Positions 44,233-54,205 of a DNA stretch of 64,000 nt are shown piece after piece. The notes beneath the pieces are model-generated. The model was given only the letters and a program-made list of their open reading frames with translations. It was not told where the DNA came from and did not search any database. The translations under genes were made by a program, and so were the position numbers. Positions within the stretch are counted from its first letter, which is position 1. Each line of letters begins with the position of its first letter. Source of the DNA: CAZBBC01 sp964489835 (GTDB taxonomy: Bacteria > Calditrichota > Calditrichia > JAJRVZ01); contig CAZBBC010000012.1 in assembly GCA_964489835.1 (NCBI GenBank), positions 5,747 through 69,746 on the forward strand, read 5' to 3'.

Positions 44233-45591
44233 ATGAACGAATTTACTCCGGGTGAGATCGTCAAAGAACTCGACAAATATATCATTGGGCAGGATCAAGC
44301 TAAAAAATCTGTTGCCATTGCTTTAAGAAATCGCTGGCGGCGTCAAATGGTTAAAGATCATCTCCGCGAAGAGATCATGCCGAATAATATTATACTAATA
44401 GGTCCTACTGGTGTAGGTAAAACAGAAATTTCGCGACGCCTGGCGCGGTTGGCAAATGCGGCCTTTATTAAGGTTGAGGCCTCAAAGTTTACTGAAGTTG
44501 GCTATGTGGGCCGTGATGTTGATTCAATTATTCGTGATTTGATGGATATCAGTGTGCAGATGGTACGCCAGGATAAAACCCAGACCGTAGAGAAGAAAGC
44601 ACGGGAAAATGCAACAGAAAAATTACTGGATATTTTATTACCACCGATCTCTTCCCGTCAGAAACCGGTCGGTGAAATGGGAGAAACCGATGAACTGGAA
44701 CTGCGCCATCAGCGTACACGGGAGAAATTGCGCGCACAACTCCAAAAAGGACAATTGGATGACCGTACAATCGAAATAGATGTTCCCACCGATTCTACGC
44801 CCATGCTTCAAGTATTTTCGCCTATGGGAATCGAGGAAATGGGAATGAATCTGCAGGATATATTTGGCGGTATGATGCCTAAAAAAATGAAAAAACGGAA
44901 AACGACGGTTCCACAAGCATTGCTGATCCTGACACAACAAGAGGCGCAGAAGCTGATTGATATGGAAGAAGTTATCCGGGAAGCGACGCAGCGAGTGGAA
45001 AATTCCGGTATTGTTTTTCTCGATGAAATTGATAAAGTTGCCGGTTCGAATTCAGGAAAACATGGTCCCGATGTTTCACGGGAGGGTGTACAACGGGATT
45101 TGTTACCGGTTGTTGAAGGTACGTCTGTAGCTACAAAATATGGGGTCATAAAAACAGATCACATTTTATTTATTGCTTCAGGGGCGTTTCATGTTTCAAA
45201 ACCCTCAGATCTGATCCCTGAACTCCAGGGTCGCTTTCCAATCCGAGTAGAGTTGAACAGTCTGAGTGAAAAAGATTTTATCCGTATCCTGACGGAACCG
45301 GAAAATGCTCTGATAAAACAATACACCGCTCTATTGGAGACAGAAGATGTGACCTTGTCATTTACCAAGGGGGCAATCGCCGAAATCGCCAGAATTGCCA
45401 CACTGGTGAATACCAAAGCCGAGAATATCGGCGCCCGGCGTCTGCATACTATTATGTCTACGTTGCTGGAAGATATACTTTTTAATGTGCCTGAAATGGG
45501 AGCAAAGAAAATCACCATTGACGGGAAGATGGTGAAAGAAAAACTGGAAACGATTGTTGAGGATGAAGACCTGAGCAAGTATATTTTATAA
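44233..45591 (+). CDS. hslU: HslU (ClpY) AAA+ unfoldase
   Basis: HslU unfolds substrates and feeds them to HslV. Motifs: LDKYIIGQDQAKKSVAIALR, Walker A GPTGVGKTEISRRLA, EASKFTEVGYVGRDV (pore loop region), Walker B IVFLDEIDKVAG and sensor segment FIASGAFHVSKPSDLIPELQ, split as ASGAFHVSKPSDLIPE. The I domain carries a methionine-rich stretch (MGIEEMGMNLQDIFGGMMPKK region, ~200-220). The C-terminal KYIL end docks into HslV. At 452 residues it is standard. Confidence 0.96.
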   Translation: MNEFTPGEIVKELDKYIIGQDQAKKSVAIALRNRWRRQMVKDHLREEIMPNNIILIGPTGVGKTEISRRLARLANAAFIKVEASKFTEVGYVGRDVDSIIRDLMDISVQMVRQDKTQTVEKKARENATEKLLDILLPPISSRQKPVGEMGETDELELRHQRTREKLRAQLQKGQLDDRTIEIDVPTDSTPMLQVFSPMGIEEMGMNLQDIFGGMMPKKMKKRKTTVPQALLILTQQEAQKLIDMEEVIREATQRVENSGIVFLDEIDKVAGSNSGKHGPDVSREGVQRDLLPVVEGTSVATKYGVIKTDHILFIASGAFHVSKPSDLIPELQGRFPIRVELNSLSEKDFIRILTEPENALIKQYTALLETEDVTLSFTKGAIAEIARIATLVNTKAENIGARRLHTIMSTLLEDILFNVPEMGAKKITIDGKMVKEKLETIVEDEDLSKYIL

Positions 45592-45626
45592 CAGCTGATC
45601 TGAGAAACAGAAATAAGGGAGCAGAA

Positions 45627-46544
45627 GTGATAAAACATTTTTTATCCATTTCAGATTATTCCAAAGAAGAAATCATCGATATATTTGATCTGACAGAAGA
45701 ATTAAAAGATAAAACCCATCGGGGTATAGAACATCATTTATGTCCGGGGAAAACCATGGCCATGATCTTTGCCAAACCATCCGCCCGGACACGTATCTCT
45801 TTTGAAACAGGTATGTATCAGTTAGGTGGTTATGCGTTGTATCTCTCTCCCAATGATATTGGGATTGGGAAAAGGGAAGCGGTTTGTGATATTTCCCGGG
45901 TAATCTCGCGTTATAATGATATCATTATGGCGCGTCTGTTTGATCATAAGCATATGCTGGAATTGGCAGAATTTGCTTCTGTGCCGGTAATTAATGGATT
46001 AACCGACTACAATCATCCCTGTCAAATAATGGCTGATATGTTTACAATCCGGGAATTTCGGGGCACATTGGATAATTTAAAAATTGTTTATATTGGTGAT
46101 GGAAATAATGTAGCGAATTCATGGATCAACCTGTCCTCAATTCTTTCCTTCGATCTGGTCATTTGTTCACCTTCCGGATATGAACCGGATAAAGTAACGC
46201 TGGCGCAGGCCAGGGAGAAAAAGATCAGTTGTATAAAAGTATTATCAGATCCGAGGGAAGCTGTCCTCAATGCTGATATTGTTTATACCGATGTTTGGGC
46301 CAGTATGGGGCAGGAGGATGAGGCCCGGGAACGTGAACGGGTGTTTAAGGATTTTCAGGTAAACAGTGAATTGATGTCGCATGCCAAATCAGATGCTAAA
46401 GTCATGCATTGCCTGCCGGCGCACCGCGGTAGTGAAATAACCGATGAAGTTTTAGATGGTCCACAGTCGATTGTGTTTGATGAAGCTGAAAACCGGATGC
46501 ATGTGCAAAAAGCAATTATTGTAAAACTGCTCGATAAATCATAA
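45627..46544 (+). CDS. argF: Ornithine carbamoyltransferase
   Basis: The enzyme makes citrulline from ornithine and carbamoyl phosphate in arginine synthesis. The carbamoyl-phosphate loop is AKPSARTRISFETG, and HPCQIMADMFTI and the ornithine-binding MHCLPAHRGSEI are present, which separates it from aspartate transcarbamylase. At 305 residues it is standard. The start is GTG 45627 with GGAG just upstream. No other arg genes are beside it. Confidence 0.93.
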   Translation: MIKHFLSISDYSKEEIIDIFDLTEELKDKTHRGIEHHLCPGKTMAMIFAKPSARTRISFETGMYQLGGYALYLSPNDIGIGKREAVCDISRVISRYNDIIMARLFDHKHMLELAEFASVPVINGLTDYNHPCQIMADMFTIREFRGTLDNLKIVYIGDGNNVANSWINLSSILSFDLVICSPSGYEPDKVTLAQAREKKISCIKVLSDPREAVLNADIVYTDVWASMGQEDEARERERVFKDFQVNSELMSHAKSDAKVMHCLPAHRGSEITDEVLDGPQSIVFDEAENRMHVQKAIIVKLLDKS

Positions 46545-46557
46545 ATTTGTTCTCACG

Positions 46558-47571
46558 ATGGCTGAGAACTACTCTTCACTAAAAATTATTGAGGTTCAGG
46601 GATCAGATTCTGCCCTGTGGGATAACTTTGTAAAAAAATCTCCACAGGGTAATTTTTTTCATTCCATTACCTGGGCTAATATTATTTCCAACACATTTAG
46701 CCGTAAGTTTAAAACGCTGATATGTGTTAAAAATGAACAGCCTGTCGGTGGGATGATTTTTTTTGAGCATAAAAAATTAATATGGAGAATGATTACACCA
46801 ACACCTCTATTTCCTTATACAGCACCGTTCTATTACCAGCCAACAGATGAGAAATATCAGAAAACCATTCATATGCAATTAAACATTTCTGCTGCGTTCG
46901 AGGAGTATCTGCACAGAAACTATGATTACTGGATTCTTGATTCGCAGGCAAGCAACAAAGATATGCGTGCTTATCTGTGGCAGGGGGCCGTGGTAGAACC
47001 TAAATACAACTATGTGGTGACTCTGGATGAAAAAGAAAATCTGATTAATAATTTTAATCAAAATCTGCGTAAAAAACTTAAACAGGCTGCTAAACAGGGT
47101 GCTGTTGTCAGAGAGTCAGAAGACTGGCCGCTGATAGTTGATTTGATCATCAAAAGCTATTATCGTCACGGTATCCGCCCCCATATTTCAGTGTGTGCTT
47201 TACAGACTTTGCTTGAAACGGCTCTCAACCTTTCTCAGGTAAAACTATTTTTATTTGAATTAGACGGGAAGATTCGGGCAGCGCGTGTCGTCGTCATCGA
47301 TGAGGATACCATTTTTGATCTTCTGGCAGGGAGTGCAGATGAAAGTGGCATAGGTTCGGCCTATCTTGTAAACCAGATCCTGATGCAGTTTGTTAACAGT
47401 CACAAATATTTTGACTTTATGGGCGCAGATCATCCGCAGATTGAACAATTTAAAAGAAGCTTTGGAGGTGAATTAGTTCAGGGCTTTCGCATTACCAACA
47501 AGGTTAAAAAACCACTCTCCTGGTTCATTCAGACTCACCAATATCGCTTGCGTAAAAATCGTATATTATGA
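46558..47571 (+). CDS. FemAB-like/GNAT-fold aminoacyl- or acyltransferase
   Basis: The 337-residue protein has two GNAT-like halves. WDNFVKKSPQGNFFHSITWA at the N terminus is the usual opening of FemAB-type proteins of polysaccharide clusters, and VNQILMQFVNSHKYFDFMGA with IEQFKRSFGGELVQGFRI at the C terminus is their usual end. These proteins add an amino acid or acyl group to a sugar or peptide. The substrate is unknown. It overlaps the next gene by ATGA and begins a set of five tightly packed genes. Confidence 0.8.
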   Translation: MAENYSSLKIIEVQGSDSALWDNFVKKSPQGNFFHSITWANIISNTFSRKFKTLICVKNEQPVGGMIFFEHKKLIWRMITPTPLFPYTAPFYYQPTDEKYQKTIHMQLNISAAFEEYLHRNYDYWILDSQASNKDMRAYLWQGAVVEPKYNYVVTLDEKENLINNFNQNLRKKLKQAAKQGAVVRESEDWPLIVDLIIKSYYRHGIRPHISVCALQTLLETALNLSQVKLFLFELDGKIRAARVVVIDEDTIFDLLAGSADESGIGSAYLVNQILMQFVNSHKYFDFMGADHPQIEQFKRSFGGELVQGFRITNKVKKPLSWFIQTHQYRLRKNRIL

Positions 47572-49247
47572 ATATCAACTTTCTTATTGAAAAAGAATTT
47601 TTTTCCCGGCGGCTGGAATATGCTGTCCGCACGATCGCCCGCAGAATAGGTTACCCCTATCGCATTATATTTGATCCAAAAACATTTAAACCTCATGACC
47701 TATCCATTGCCTATCATCCAATAGCAACATTTGACCAATCATTTACTAAACCTGCAATAATTATATATAATTCAGAACAGATTGAAAATCTTGACAAGGC
47801 AGAGCGGGCGATTAATCTTTTTGAATGGGGCGGTCACACCTTGCCGGTTATCGGAAACAAGGCAGATGAGACAAATTTATGCGGATGGATACCGGACAAG
47901 AATGGTATTTTTTATAAGAAAACCAAGTCGGGTTCCTGGTTAATTCCGGTAGATATTTTTTTAAATGTGTTCTATCATCTTAGTCGCTATGAGGAAAGAT
48001 GGCGGCACTTTACCGATGAAACAGCAACTGATTTTTCGACTTCCATCCTCTCGCGGTATCAGGAATTAAAGGTACCGGTTGTAGATGTGTTGATAGACTA
48101 TTTTGATGAAATTATCAGGGCAAGGATCGGGTACGATAAAAAAATAGCTGTAAGGGTCCTGCGCTGGCCGGGCGGTGAGGAAATGGGGGTAGCATTAACC
48201 CATGATGTGGATATCACCAGAGGAGTGCATTTTAGCACAAAATTGAAAAAAAAAGCAGAAGGATATTTTCAACGTTTCCTGGGTAACAAACAAGCATTTG
48301 AACTGATCAATAAGGAGATGAGCAATAAAGATGCTCAGAACTGGAATTTCCCTGAATTGATGAATTTCTATAAATCGATGGGATGGCGCGCTACTTTTTT
48401 CTTTTTGGCTAAAACAATGGAAGGTTCCCATTATCGTTATAATATTTCGACAAAGAAGTATAGAAAATTGTTTGATCAATTAAAATCAGCAGGACATGAA
48501 ATTGCACTTCATCCCAGTAAATTTGCCTTTGACAAACCAAAGTATTACAGGGAAGAAAAAAGAAAATTGGAATTAATCAGTGCTGAAAAAATTGAAGGTA
48601 TGCGGCAACATTTCCTTCGCGCTAAATTTCCCAGACTCTGGGTTTTTGCTGAAAAGGCATCCCTTAGTTATGACTCGTCACTGGGATATAATTATCAAAG
48701 TGGATTTCGTGCCGGTACGTCTCATCCTTTTATAACTTATGATGTATTCGAAGATAAACCACAGTCTTTAACTGAATTTTCTTTGCACTTGTTTGAATAT
48801 AACCTGCCTGAATCCGGAGAAAAAATTCAAAAATCAAAAGAGATAATATCAGAATTGATACATCAAGTATCCAGATTCAATGGATTAATGGTAAGCCTGT
48901 TCCATCCAAGTAATTATCTGAGGCAACCGTATCAGGAATTATGGGAGTATCTTCATGAGGAGCTAAAAAAGAAAAAAATCTATATCGCTACTCTGAAGGA
49001 GCATTTACAATGGCAGCGCAGGCGTGAGCGTATAAATATCAGTGTAGGACACCCTAAAAATAAACAGCCAGAAATAGAAATCACCCTCCCGGAAGGACAG
49101 CATCAGATAGCTGTAGAGTTTATAGGAGCCGTGGAACCAAGCATCTGCAAGGACGTCAAAATAGGTAAAATTCGAAACGGTTGTTATCTTCTTTCCACCC
49201 AAAAAACACATATGGCGATTTCATTGAAAAAAAAGGATCGTCAATAA
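47568..49247 (+). CDS. Polysaccharide deacetylase (NodB-like) with N-terminal extension
   Basis: A ~200-residue N-terminal domain of DUF7033 type precedes a NodB-like deacetylase region. The metal and catalytic aspartates are in ALTHDVDITRG near residue 208, and HEIALHPSKFAFD near 310 holds the metal histidine. A ~60-residue C-terminal beta region follows. NodB-fold enzymes remove N- or O-acetyl groups from sugar polymers. At 559 residues it is a typical size for this cluster type. The start overlaps the FemAB-like stop and the next gene starts two bases after its end. Confidence 0.8.
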   Translation: MNINFLIEKEFFSRRLEYAVRTIARRIGYPYRIIFDPKTFKPHDLSIAYHPIATFDQSFTKPAIIIYNSEQIENLDKAERAINLFEWGGHTLPVIGNKADETNLCGWIPDKNGIFYKKTKSGSWLIPVDIFLNVFYHLSRYEERWRHFTDETATDFSTSILSRYQELKVPVVDVLIDYFDEIIRARIGYDKKIAVRVLRWPGGEEMGVALTHDVDITRGVHFSTKLKKKAEGYFQRFLGNKQAFELINKEMSNKDAQNWNFPELMNFYKSMGWRATFFFLAKTMEGSHYRYNISTKKYRKLFDQLKSAGHEIALHPSKFAFDKPKYYREEKRKLELISAEKIEGMRQHFLRAKFPRLWVFAEKASLSYDSSLGYNYQSGFRAGTSHPFITYDVFEDKPQSLTEFSLHLFEYNLPESGEKIQKSKEIISELIHQVSRFNGLMVSLFHPSNYLRQPYQELWEYLHEELKKKKIYIATLKEHLQWQRRRERINISVGHPKNKQPEIEITLPEGQHQIAVEFIGAVEPSICKDVKIGKIRNGCYLLSTQKTHMAISLKKKDRQ

Positions 49248-49248
49248 G

Positions 49249-50370
49249 ATGGTCATTTGTCATATCACGATTAATCCCATCGACTATGAAAGACGGATTC
49301 AAAATCAGGCAGGAAGTGCCAGTGAAGCAGGATATAATGTATGGATTGTCGCACTGGGCAAACCTTTTGAAAAAAACCAGGAAAAAAAGAAAAATTATCT
49401 CCTCTGGCGTATTCTGACGCCATATTACCGGGGTGGTCCGCTAAAGTTTTTGCATTTTAACTGGAAGTTAGTCCTCTTTCTTTTCAAAAAGCGTCCGGAT
49501 ATCATCCATTGCCATGATCTATGGGTACTCCCAGCTGCTGTTCTATCGACCATTTTTTCAAAATGCAAACTCATATATGATGCACATGAGTATTATCCGG
49601 GATTGGAAATTTTTACCCGCAATAAAATCAAAAAAAAGATCTGGATACTTATTGAATCTCTGGCTATACCGCAAGTGCATATACTATTAGCTGTATCCGA
49701 ACCATTGGCTAAATTATATCGTGAAAAATATCCGAGATTAAAACAAATTGAAGTGATCAGAAATTTACCCAAAAAAGAAATTCCGAAGAAAAAGTTCACT
49801 ATACCGGAAATACACCCGCTCCAAAAAAAAATTATTTTATACCAGGGTCATTTCCGGCCTGGCCGGGGACTGGAAAATCTTATAGATGCATTTCCGCATG
49901 TACCAGGAGCACAATTAGTACTCATTGGTGGTGGAGAATTGGAGGAAAAATTAAGGCGAAGAATAGAAAAAAATCGATTAGAAGATAGAGTCACCTTTGC
50001 GGGATATATTGCGACTGATCAATTAATCAGTGCCACTGCCTGTGCAGATCTGGGTATTGCTCTTTTTGAACCTACTAGTATAAATTATGCGTATGCATTA
50101 CCTAATAAATTCTTTGAATATATCATGGCTGGTATTCCCATCTTAGCGAGTAATATTGATACTTTCCAGGCGTATATTAATGAATATAAAGTAGGACTAA
50201 CGGTTGATCCTTTTGATATCGGGAAAATCGCGGACACGATTAATTTTATGGTTTCAGATATTGAAAGATTGGATGAATGGCGCAAAAATGCCAGAGAAGC
50301 CTCCCAAAAACTTAATTGGGAGCTGGAAGCAAAAAAAATGAATCGGATTTATGAAAATATTCAAAGATGA
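49249..50370 (+). CDS. Family 4 glycosyltransferase
   Basis: GT4 enzymes transfer a sugar from a nucleotide-sugar with retention. The protein has a GT-B fold: N-terminal Rossmann half with RPDIIHCHDLWVLPAAVL and LIYDAHEYYPGLE, C-terminal half with YQGHFRPGRGLENLIDAF, LVLIGGGELEEKLRRRI and the donor-binding FALPNKFFEYIMAGIPILAS-type segment (ALPNKFFEYIMAGIPIL). At 373 residues it is complete, unlike the shortened homologue at 25833. Donor and acceptor are unknown. The 3' end overlaps the next gene by 20 bases. Confidence 0.9.
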   Translation: MVICHITINPIDYERRIQNQAGSASEAGYNVWIVALGKPFEKNQEKKKNYLLWRILTPYYRGGPLKFLHFNWKLVLFLFKKRPDIIHCHDLWVLPAAVLSTIFSKCKLIYDAHEYYPGLEIFTRNKIKKKIWILIESLAIPQVHILLAVSEPLAKLYREKYPRLKQIEVIRNLPKKEIPKKKFTIPEIHPLQKKIILYQGHFRPGRGLENLIDAFPHVPGAQLVLIGGGELEEKLRRRIEKNRLEDRVTFAGYIATDQLISATACADLGIALFEPTSINYAYALPNKFFEYIMAGIPILASNIDTFQAYINEYKVGLTVDPFDIGKIADTINFMVSDIERLDEWRKNAREASQKLNWELEAKKMNRIYENIQR

Positions 50371-52045
50371 TAGATTTATCTATTTGATACTATTAATCAC
50401 CTTAATATTTAGAATACCGGGGATATTGGATAGCCTGCCGGCGGTGAATAATTCGACCGAGTATTTTCTGGCAAAAATTGCATTGAATTTCGGGGCTCAA
50501 AAAACTATCGACCCTGGTATATATATATATCCTACATTTTTTTCTTATCTATTATTTTTTTTATTCGCTGTTTTTTATATCCTTTCTCATTTTATGGGAT
50601 TTATTGATAATATTTACTCATTTGCTGTTCAATTTCTGGTAGAACCTTCCGGCTTTTATATTATTGCCCGTTCATTTAATGTTACCATATCCCTTATTTC
50701 CATTTATATTCTTTATAAATTTCTTAAAAAATATGCCAACGAGAATATTGCCCGGATCGCTGCGGCTTTTATGGCCTTCAGCTCATACCTTTATCAATAC
50801 AGCTACCAGGCAACTCCTGATACTCTCTTGGTTTTCTTTTCTACGCTGGCAACGATCTATTTTTATAAAGTTTTTGATACACCTGTTAAAGTCAATTTTT
50901 TCCTTGCAGGATTGTACTCCGGTCTGGCTGTTGCGGCAAAATATAATGCAGGGTTTTTATTGGCTGGTCTTTTAGTTGTTATTCTTCAACTATGGCGACT
51001 ACATAAAATTAAATTAATACCGACAATTATATTATCTTTTGGTGGCGTAAGTCTTGGTTTTTTTGCGACCAATCCACTCTGGCTGGTTTATCCACAACGG
51101 TATTATGAAGGACTGCGGCTTGTATCAGCACAGATGTATAGTGCTGTGAGTGCAGAGCGGGGAATACCTTTTATATGGGAAACAGCACAACTGATACAGG
51201 ATGAATTATTAATCGGTTTGATATTTATCTGTGCTACGATATACTTTTTTTGGCAAGGAGATAAAAAGCACATCGCAGCTCTTTCTGTTATTTTATTGAC
51301 ATTTTTTTATGTAGGAACTTGGACAAAAAAAGGAATTGATTATCTGTTCGCTATTTATCCTGCATGGATAATACTGGGAGGATTTTTTTCCCTTGAACTA
51401 ATTCAGAATAAGAAAATAAAAAACTATTTTCGTATAATTATTCTCTATATAATTTTTATAGCAGCAACCCTAAAGATTATTTATACCTGTGTTTTACTAC
51501 TAGACAAAGATACACGTGAACAAACAACTGACTGGATCATTTCAAATATTAATCAGGATGAATTTGTCTGTTATGATAACACCCATTATGATCTGGGTGT
51601 GTTTGACATCGAACGATATTTGATTTACGGTGCAGGTGCAAAAATGCTTCCGGAACCGATAAAACAGGAAATTATAAAATATAAAGAAGATCCGCGACAG
51701 ATAAATTTCATCCCTATCCTGGTGGCCAATCCCTCCTGTACCCTGAAAACAAATAATCCTTATGAATCTGATCTGGTTCGCTTTAGAAGGCGAACACTCA
51801 TCGAGCTAATACATGAACGGACAGATTATCTGATCTGTAATAGTTGGTTTTTTAATAGATACTTAACAGCAGATATCAGAGATTATTCAGCAGGAATACA
51901 GATTGGAATCATGGAAACTCAGGATTTCTACCAGCAGCTATTCGAATATTATAAACCTATTAAAGTGTTTAAACCTGATTTTTGGTCGCCAGGTCCGGAA
52001 ATTCGAATTTATGATCTCCGTCAATTGAGGCAAAAAAGAGAGTGA
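50351..52045 (+). CDS. Multispanning GT39/PMT-like glycosyltransferase
   Basis: GT-C enzymes of the PMT type use polyprenyl-phosphate sugars in the membrane. This protein has about ten helices. The first loop carries the acidic NNSTEYFLAKIALNFG and a YPTFFSYLLFF segment. ARSFNVTISLISIYILYKFL and AFSSYLYQYSYQATPDTLLVF resemble the ArnT/PMT_2 family. The C-terminal ~190 residues are soluble. The exact donor cannot be told. It is coupled with GT4 upstream and flippase downstream. Confidence 0.75.
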   Translation: MKIFKDDRFIYLILLITLIFRIPGILDSLPAVNNSTEYFLAKIALNFGAQKTIDPGIYIYPTFFSYLLFFLFAVFYILSHFMGFIDNIYSFAVQFLVEPSGFYIIARSFNVTISLISIYILYKFLKKYANENIARIAAAFMAFSSYLYQYSYQATPDTLLVFFSTLATIYFYKVFDTPVKVNFFLAGLYSGLAVAAKYNAGFLLAGLLVVILQLWRLHKIKLIPTIILSFGGVSLGFFATNPLWLVYPQRYYEGLRLVSAQMYSAVSAERGIPFIWETAQLIQDELLIGLIFICATIYFFWQGDKKHIAALSVILLTFFYVGTWTKKGIDYLFAIYPAWIILGGFFSLELIQNKKIKNYFRIIILYIIFIAATLKIIYTCVLLLDKDTREQTTDWIISNINQDEFVCYDNTHYDLGVFDIERYLIYGAGAKMLPEPIKQEIIKYKEDPRQINFIPILVANPSCTLKTNNPYESDLVRFRRRTLIELIHERTDYLICNSWFFNRYLTADIRDYSAGIQIGIMETQDFYQQLFEYYKPIKVFKPDFWSPGPEIRIYDLRQLRQKRE

Positions 52046-53277
52046 AGATAAAATTTCACAAAGAACCCTATCCAAAAATACTTGTTTATTATGGGGCTCT
52101 ATTAACTAATATATTTCTTGGATGGGTACTTGCTAAGTTAAATACCCAATATTTGCAGGTAGCTGCTTATGGCCAGTATTCATTTTTTATAACTTTTATT
52201 CTTTTAGGGAGATCTTTTTTTGATTTTGGTGTATTTGAAAGTATCTCCCGTTTGTTGGCCGTTAACAGGGATAAAAGTGAAGAAAAAAAACTCATCGGGA
52301 CCAGTCTGTTTTGGGCAGTAATATTTGCTTTGTTTTCTGTCTTGATTCTTTTCATTACCAGTGGATTTGTTGATTCGTTTTTTCAGGTAAAGATAGGAAT
52401 ATTGTGCCAGGATTTTTCCTATGCTATCGGGTTATTTGTTCTTGTATCCCACCTTTCGCGTGTCCTTCGCGGATCAGGACGTATAAATATACTTGGTATA
52501 ATTACAATTACACCACGCTTCATTTATTTGATCCTTTTGATAGTTGTAATTCTCTATGGGCGATTTACGCTTCATATGACTTTAACAATGATGTTCTGGG
52601 GAATTTTACTGACTTTAATTTTTGTATGGATATACCTTAAACCATCATTTAATATGATAAAGAGTAAATCGATCCAAATCTGGAAAGAAGCAAAGTCCTA
52701 TGGAAGTCATGTTTTTATAGGTACGATGTGGGCTGAAATTTTGATTCATGCAGATAAATTTATCATTTCGTATTTTCTCGACAGTCAGGCCTTAGCCTAT
52801 TATGCTTTGGCTTTTACTCTAGCCTATCCACTTTCTCATTTCTCCACCTCACTGGCGACGAGTTTGTTTAAGCAATTTGCTACTGATCAAAAAATCAATC
52901 AGAAGTTAAGTAGAGGTAATCTAATATTTGTGTCAATTTCTGTGGTTCTTTTTATCATTCTGCGTAAACCCATTATTCATTATCTATTTTCAGACCACTA
53001 TTTATCTACTATTGCACTTTTGCTACCTTTGGCTTTGGCCTTTGGATTTTCAGGACTTAGTAAGCCATATGTTCTCTTTCTTATGGCACACAAACAGGGG
53101 AAAATTGTCCGCAATATTTCGATTTTCATTCCGTCGACTCAGATAATAATAAGCATCATCGTGATACCGATCTTCGGCATTCTCGGTGTTGCCTGGGTTA
53201 CCTGTTTTGTATATGCTCTGGATTTTCTTTTGTTTTTAATTGAGTATAAAAGGGTCGTGAAATTTAAGGTTCTTTAA
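52042..53277 (+). CDS. Polysaccharide flippase (Wzx/MATE-like, MOP superfamily)
   Basis: Wzx-like proteins flip lipid-linked glycans across the inner membrane. About 12 helices fill 411 residues. The N-terminal NTQYLQVAAYGQYSFFITFI and FDFGVFESISRLLAVNR, and the mid ADKFIISYFLDSQALAYYAL, are typical of the RfbX group. GTG 52042 overlaps the upstream stop as GTGA. It completes a set of modifying enzyme, deacetylase, two transferases and exporter. It converges with comF by four overlapping bases. Confidence 0.87.
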   Translation: MKIKFHKEPYPKILVYYGALLTNIFLGWVLAKLNTQYLQVAAYGQYSFFITFILLGRSFFDFGVFESISRLLAVNRDKSEEKKLIGTSLFWAVIFALFSVLILFITSGFVDSFFQVKIGILCQDFSYAIGLFVLVSHLSRVLRGSGRINILGIITITPRFIYLILLIVVILYGRFTLHMTLTMMFWGILLTLIFVWIYLKPSFNMIKSKSIQIWKEAKSYGSHVFIGTMWAEILIHADKFIISYFLDSQALAYYALAFTLAYPLSHFSTSLATSLFKQFATDQKINQKLSRGNLIFVSISVVLFIILRKPIIHYLFSDHYLSTIALLLPLALAFGFSGLSKPYVLFLMAHKQGKIVRNISIFIPSTQIIISIIVIPIFGILGVAWVTCFVYALDFLLFLIEYKRVVKFKVL

Positions 53278-53981
53278 ATGTGATTATTCTCGTCCGCACT
53301 TCCCTGCGGATGGGCGATGGCGAAAACATCCACTTCAGTATTTCCTGCCTTTTTCAATACCTGAATGCAAGCTTCCATAGTACTCCCGGTAGTAATAACA
53401 TCGTCAACCAGTAAAATTCTTGTTTCCTGGATTTTATGTGGACAATAAAATGCATTTTTTACATTTTTCTCTCTTTCCTCTCTGGACATTCTGGTTTGTG
53501 AGGCGGTATAGCGCATACGCAACAACAGTTCGGTATTAACCGGAATATGGTACAACTGCCCCAGTGCTTTAGACAATTCTTCACTCTGATTATATCCTCT
53601 TTCTCTTTTTCTGGTTTTATATAGCGGGACGGGAACGATAGCCGTATACTGTCGATCGTGGAAGAATGGAAAACATTTAGTGGTTTCTCTGGCAAAGTAT
53701 TGTGCCAGGGTAAGATGATGTTTGTATTTCAGTAGATGTATCAGTAATCGTATGGTCTCTTCAAATTCAAAGAGAATAAAAAGATTATCGAATGACCTAT
53801 TTTTTAACGAATTATCCAGATTTCCCTTAAAAAGGGGAATCTTTTCCCAGCAAACCTGGCAAATAATTTTCCGATGAGGAGGTAAAAGAGAATAACAGAT
53901 ATAACATAGCGGCGGGAATAGAACATCGATCAAAGGATCAATAAAAAGTTTCTGGAGGCTATTATACATTATTTCTTTCAT
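53274..53981 (-). CDS. comF: ComF-family phosphoribosyltransferase-like protein
   Basis: ComF proteins are linked to DNA uptake and have a PRPP-binding fold. Two CxxC zinc pairs occur near the start (LCYICYSLLPP and CQVCWEKI). The PRTase loop is ILLVDDVITTGSTMEACIQV near the C terminus. VPLYKTRKRERGYNQSEEL is the family middle motif. I place the start at ATG 53981, with AAAGGA about ten bases upstream. The open frame extends to 54077, but that extra part runs into the inverted repeat element at 54037-54205 and its sequence looks non-family, so it is unlikely to be coding. Confidence 0.85.
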   Translation of the reverse strand: MKEIMYNSLQKLFIDPLIDVLFPPLCYICYSLLPPHRKIICQVCWEKIPLFKGNLDNSLKNRSFDNLFILFEFEETIRLLIHLLKYKHHLTLAQYFARETTKCFPFFHDRQYTAIVPVPLYKTRKRERGYNQSEELSKALGQLYHIPVNTELLLRMRYTASQTRMSREEREKNVKNAFYCPHKIQETRILLVDDVITTGSTMEACIQVLKKAGNTEVDVFAIAHPQGSADENNHI

Positions 53982-54036
53982 TTTCTGACAGTCCTTTTTA
54001 GAAAATAAAGGCAATATTTGTACCAAAATTTGTTTT

Positions 54037-54205
54037 AGCCTGGTTAATTCATCTCTCGCAACGGCGCAGCGACGCAACGATTTATTTTTAAATGATTTAC
54101 GTCAACATAGTGAAATTGTAATAAATTATTTTTAATTTTTTTTGAAAATTTTATAAATAAGTTTTTCTCTGCGTCTGCGTGATATTTTTGTGAATAGATC
54201 AGGTT
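54037..54205. mobile_element. MITE-like element with the same ends and CGCAGCGACGCA-type words
   Basis: The left end AGCCTGGTTAATTCA (54037-54051) is mirrored by the right end, whose complement is AACCTGATCTATTCA (54191-54205). Inside each end are GC-rich tandem words: GCAACGGCGCAGCGACGCAACG on the left (54058-54079, given by its words CGCAACGG and CGCAGCGACG) and CTCTGCGTCTGCGTG on the right. The centre is AT-rich and non-coding. It fills part of the 381-base gap between comF and the outer-membrane gene. The remaining 150 bases hold only the hairpin at 54308. Confidence 0.65.
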
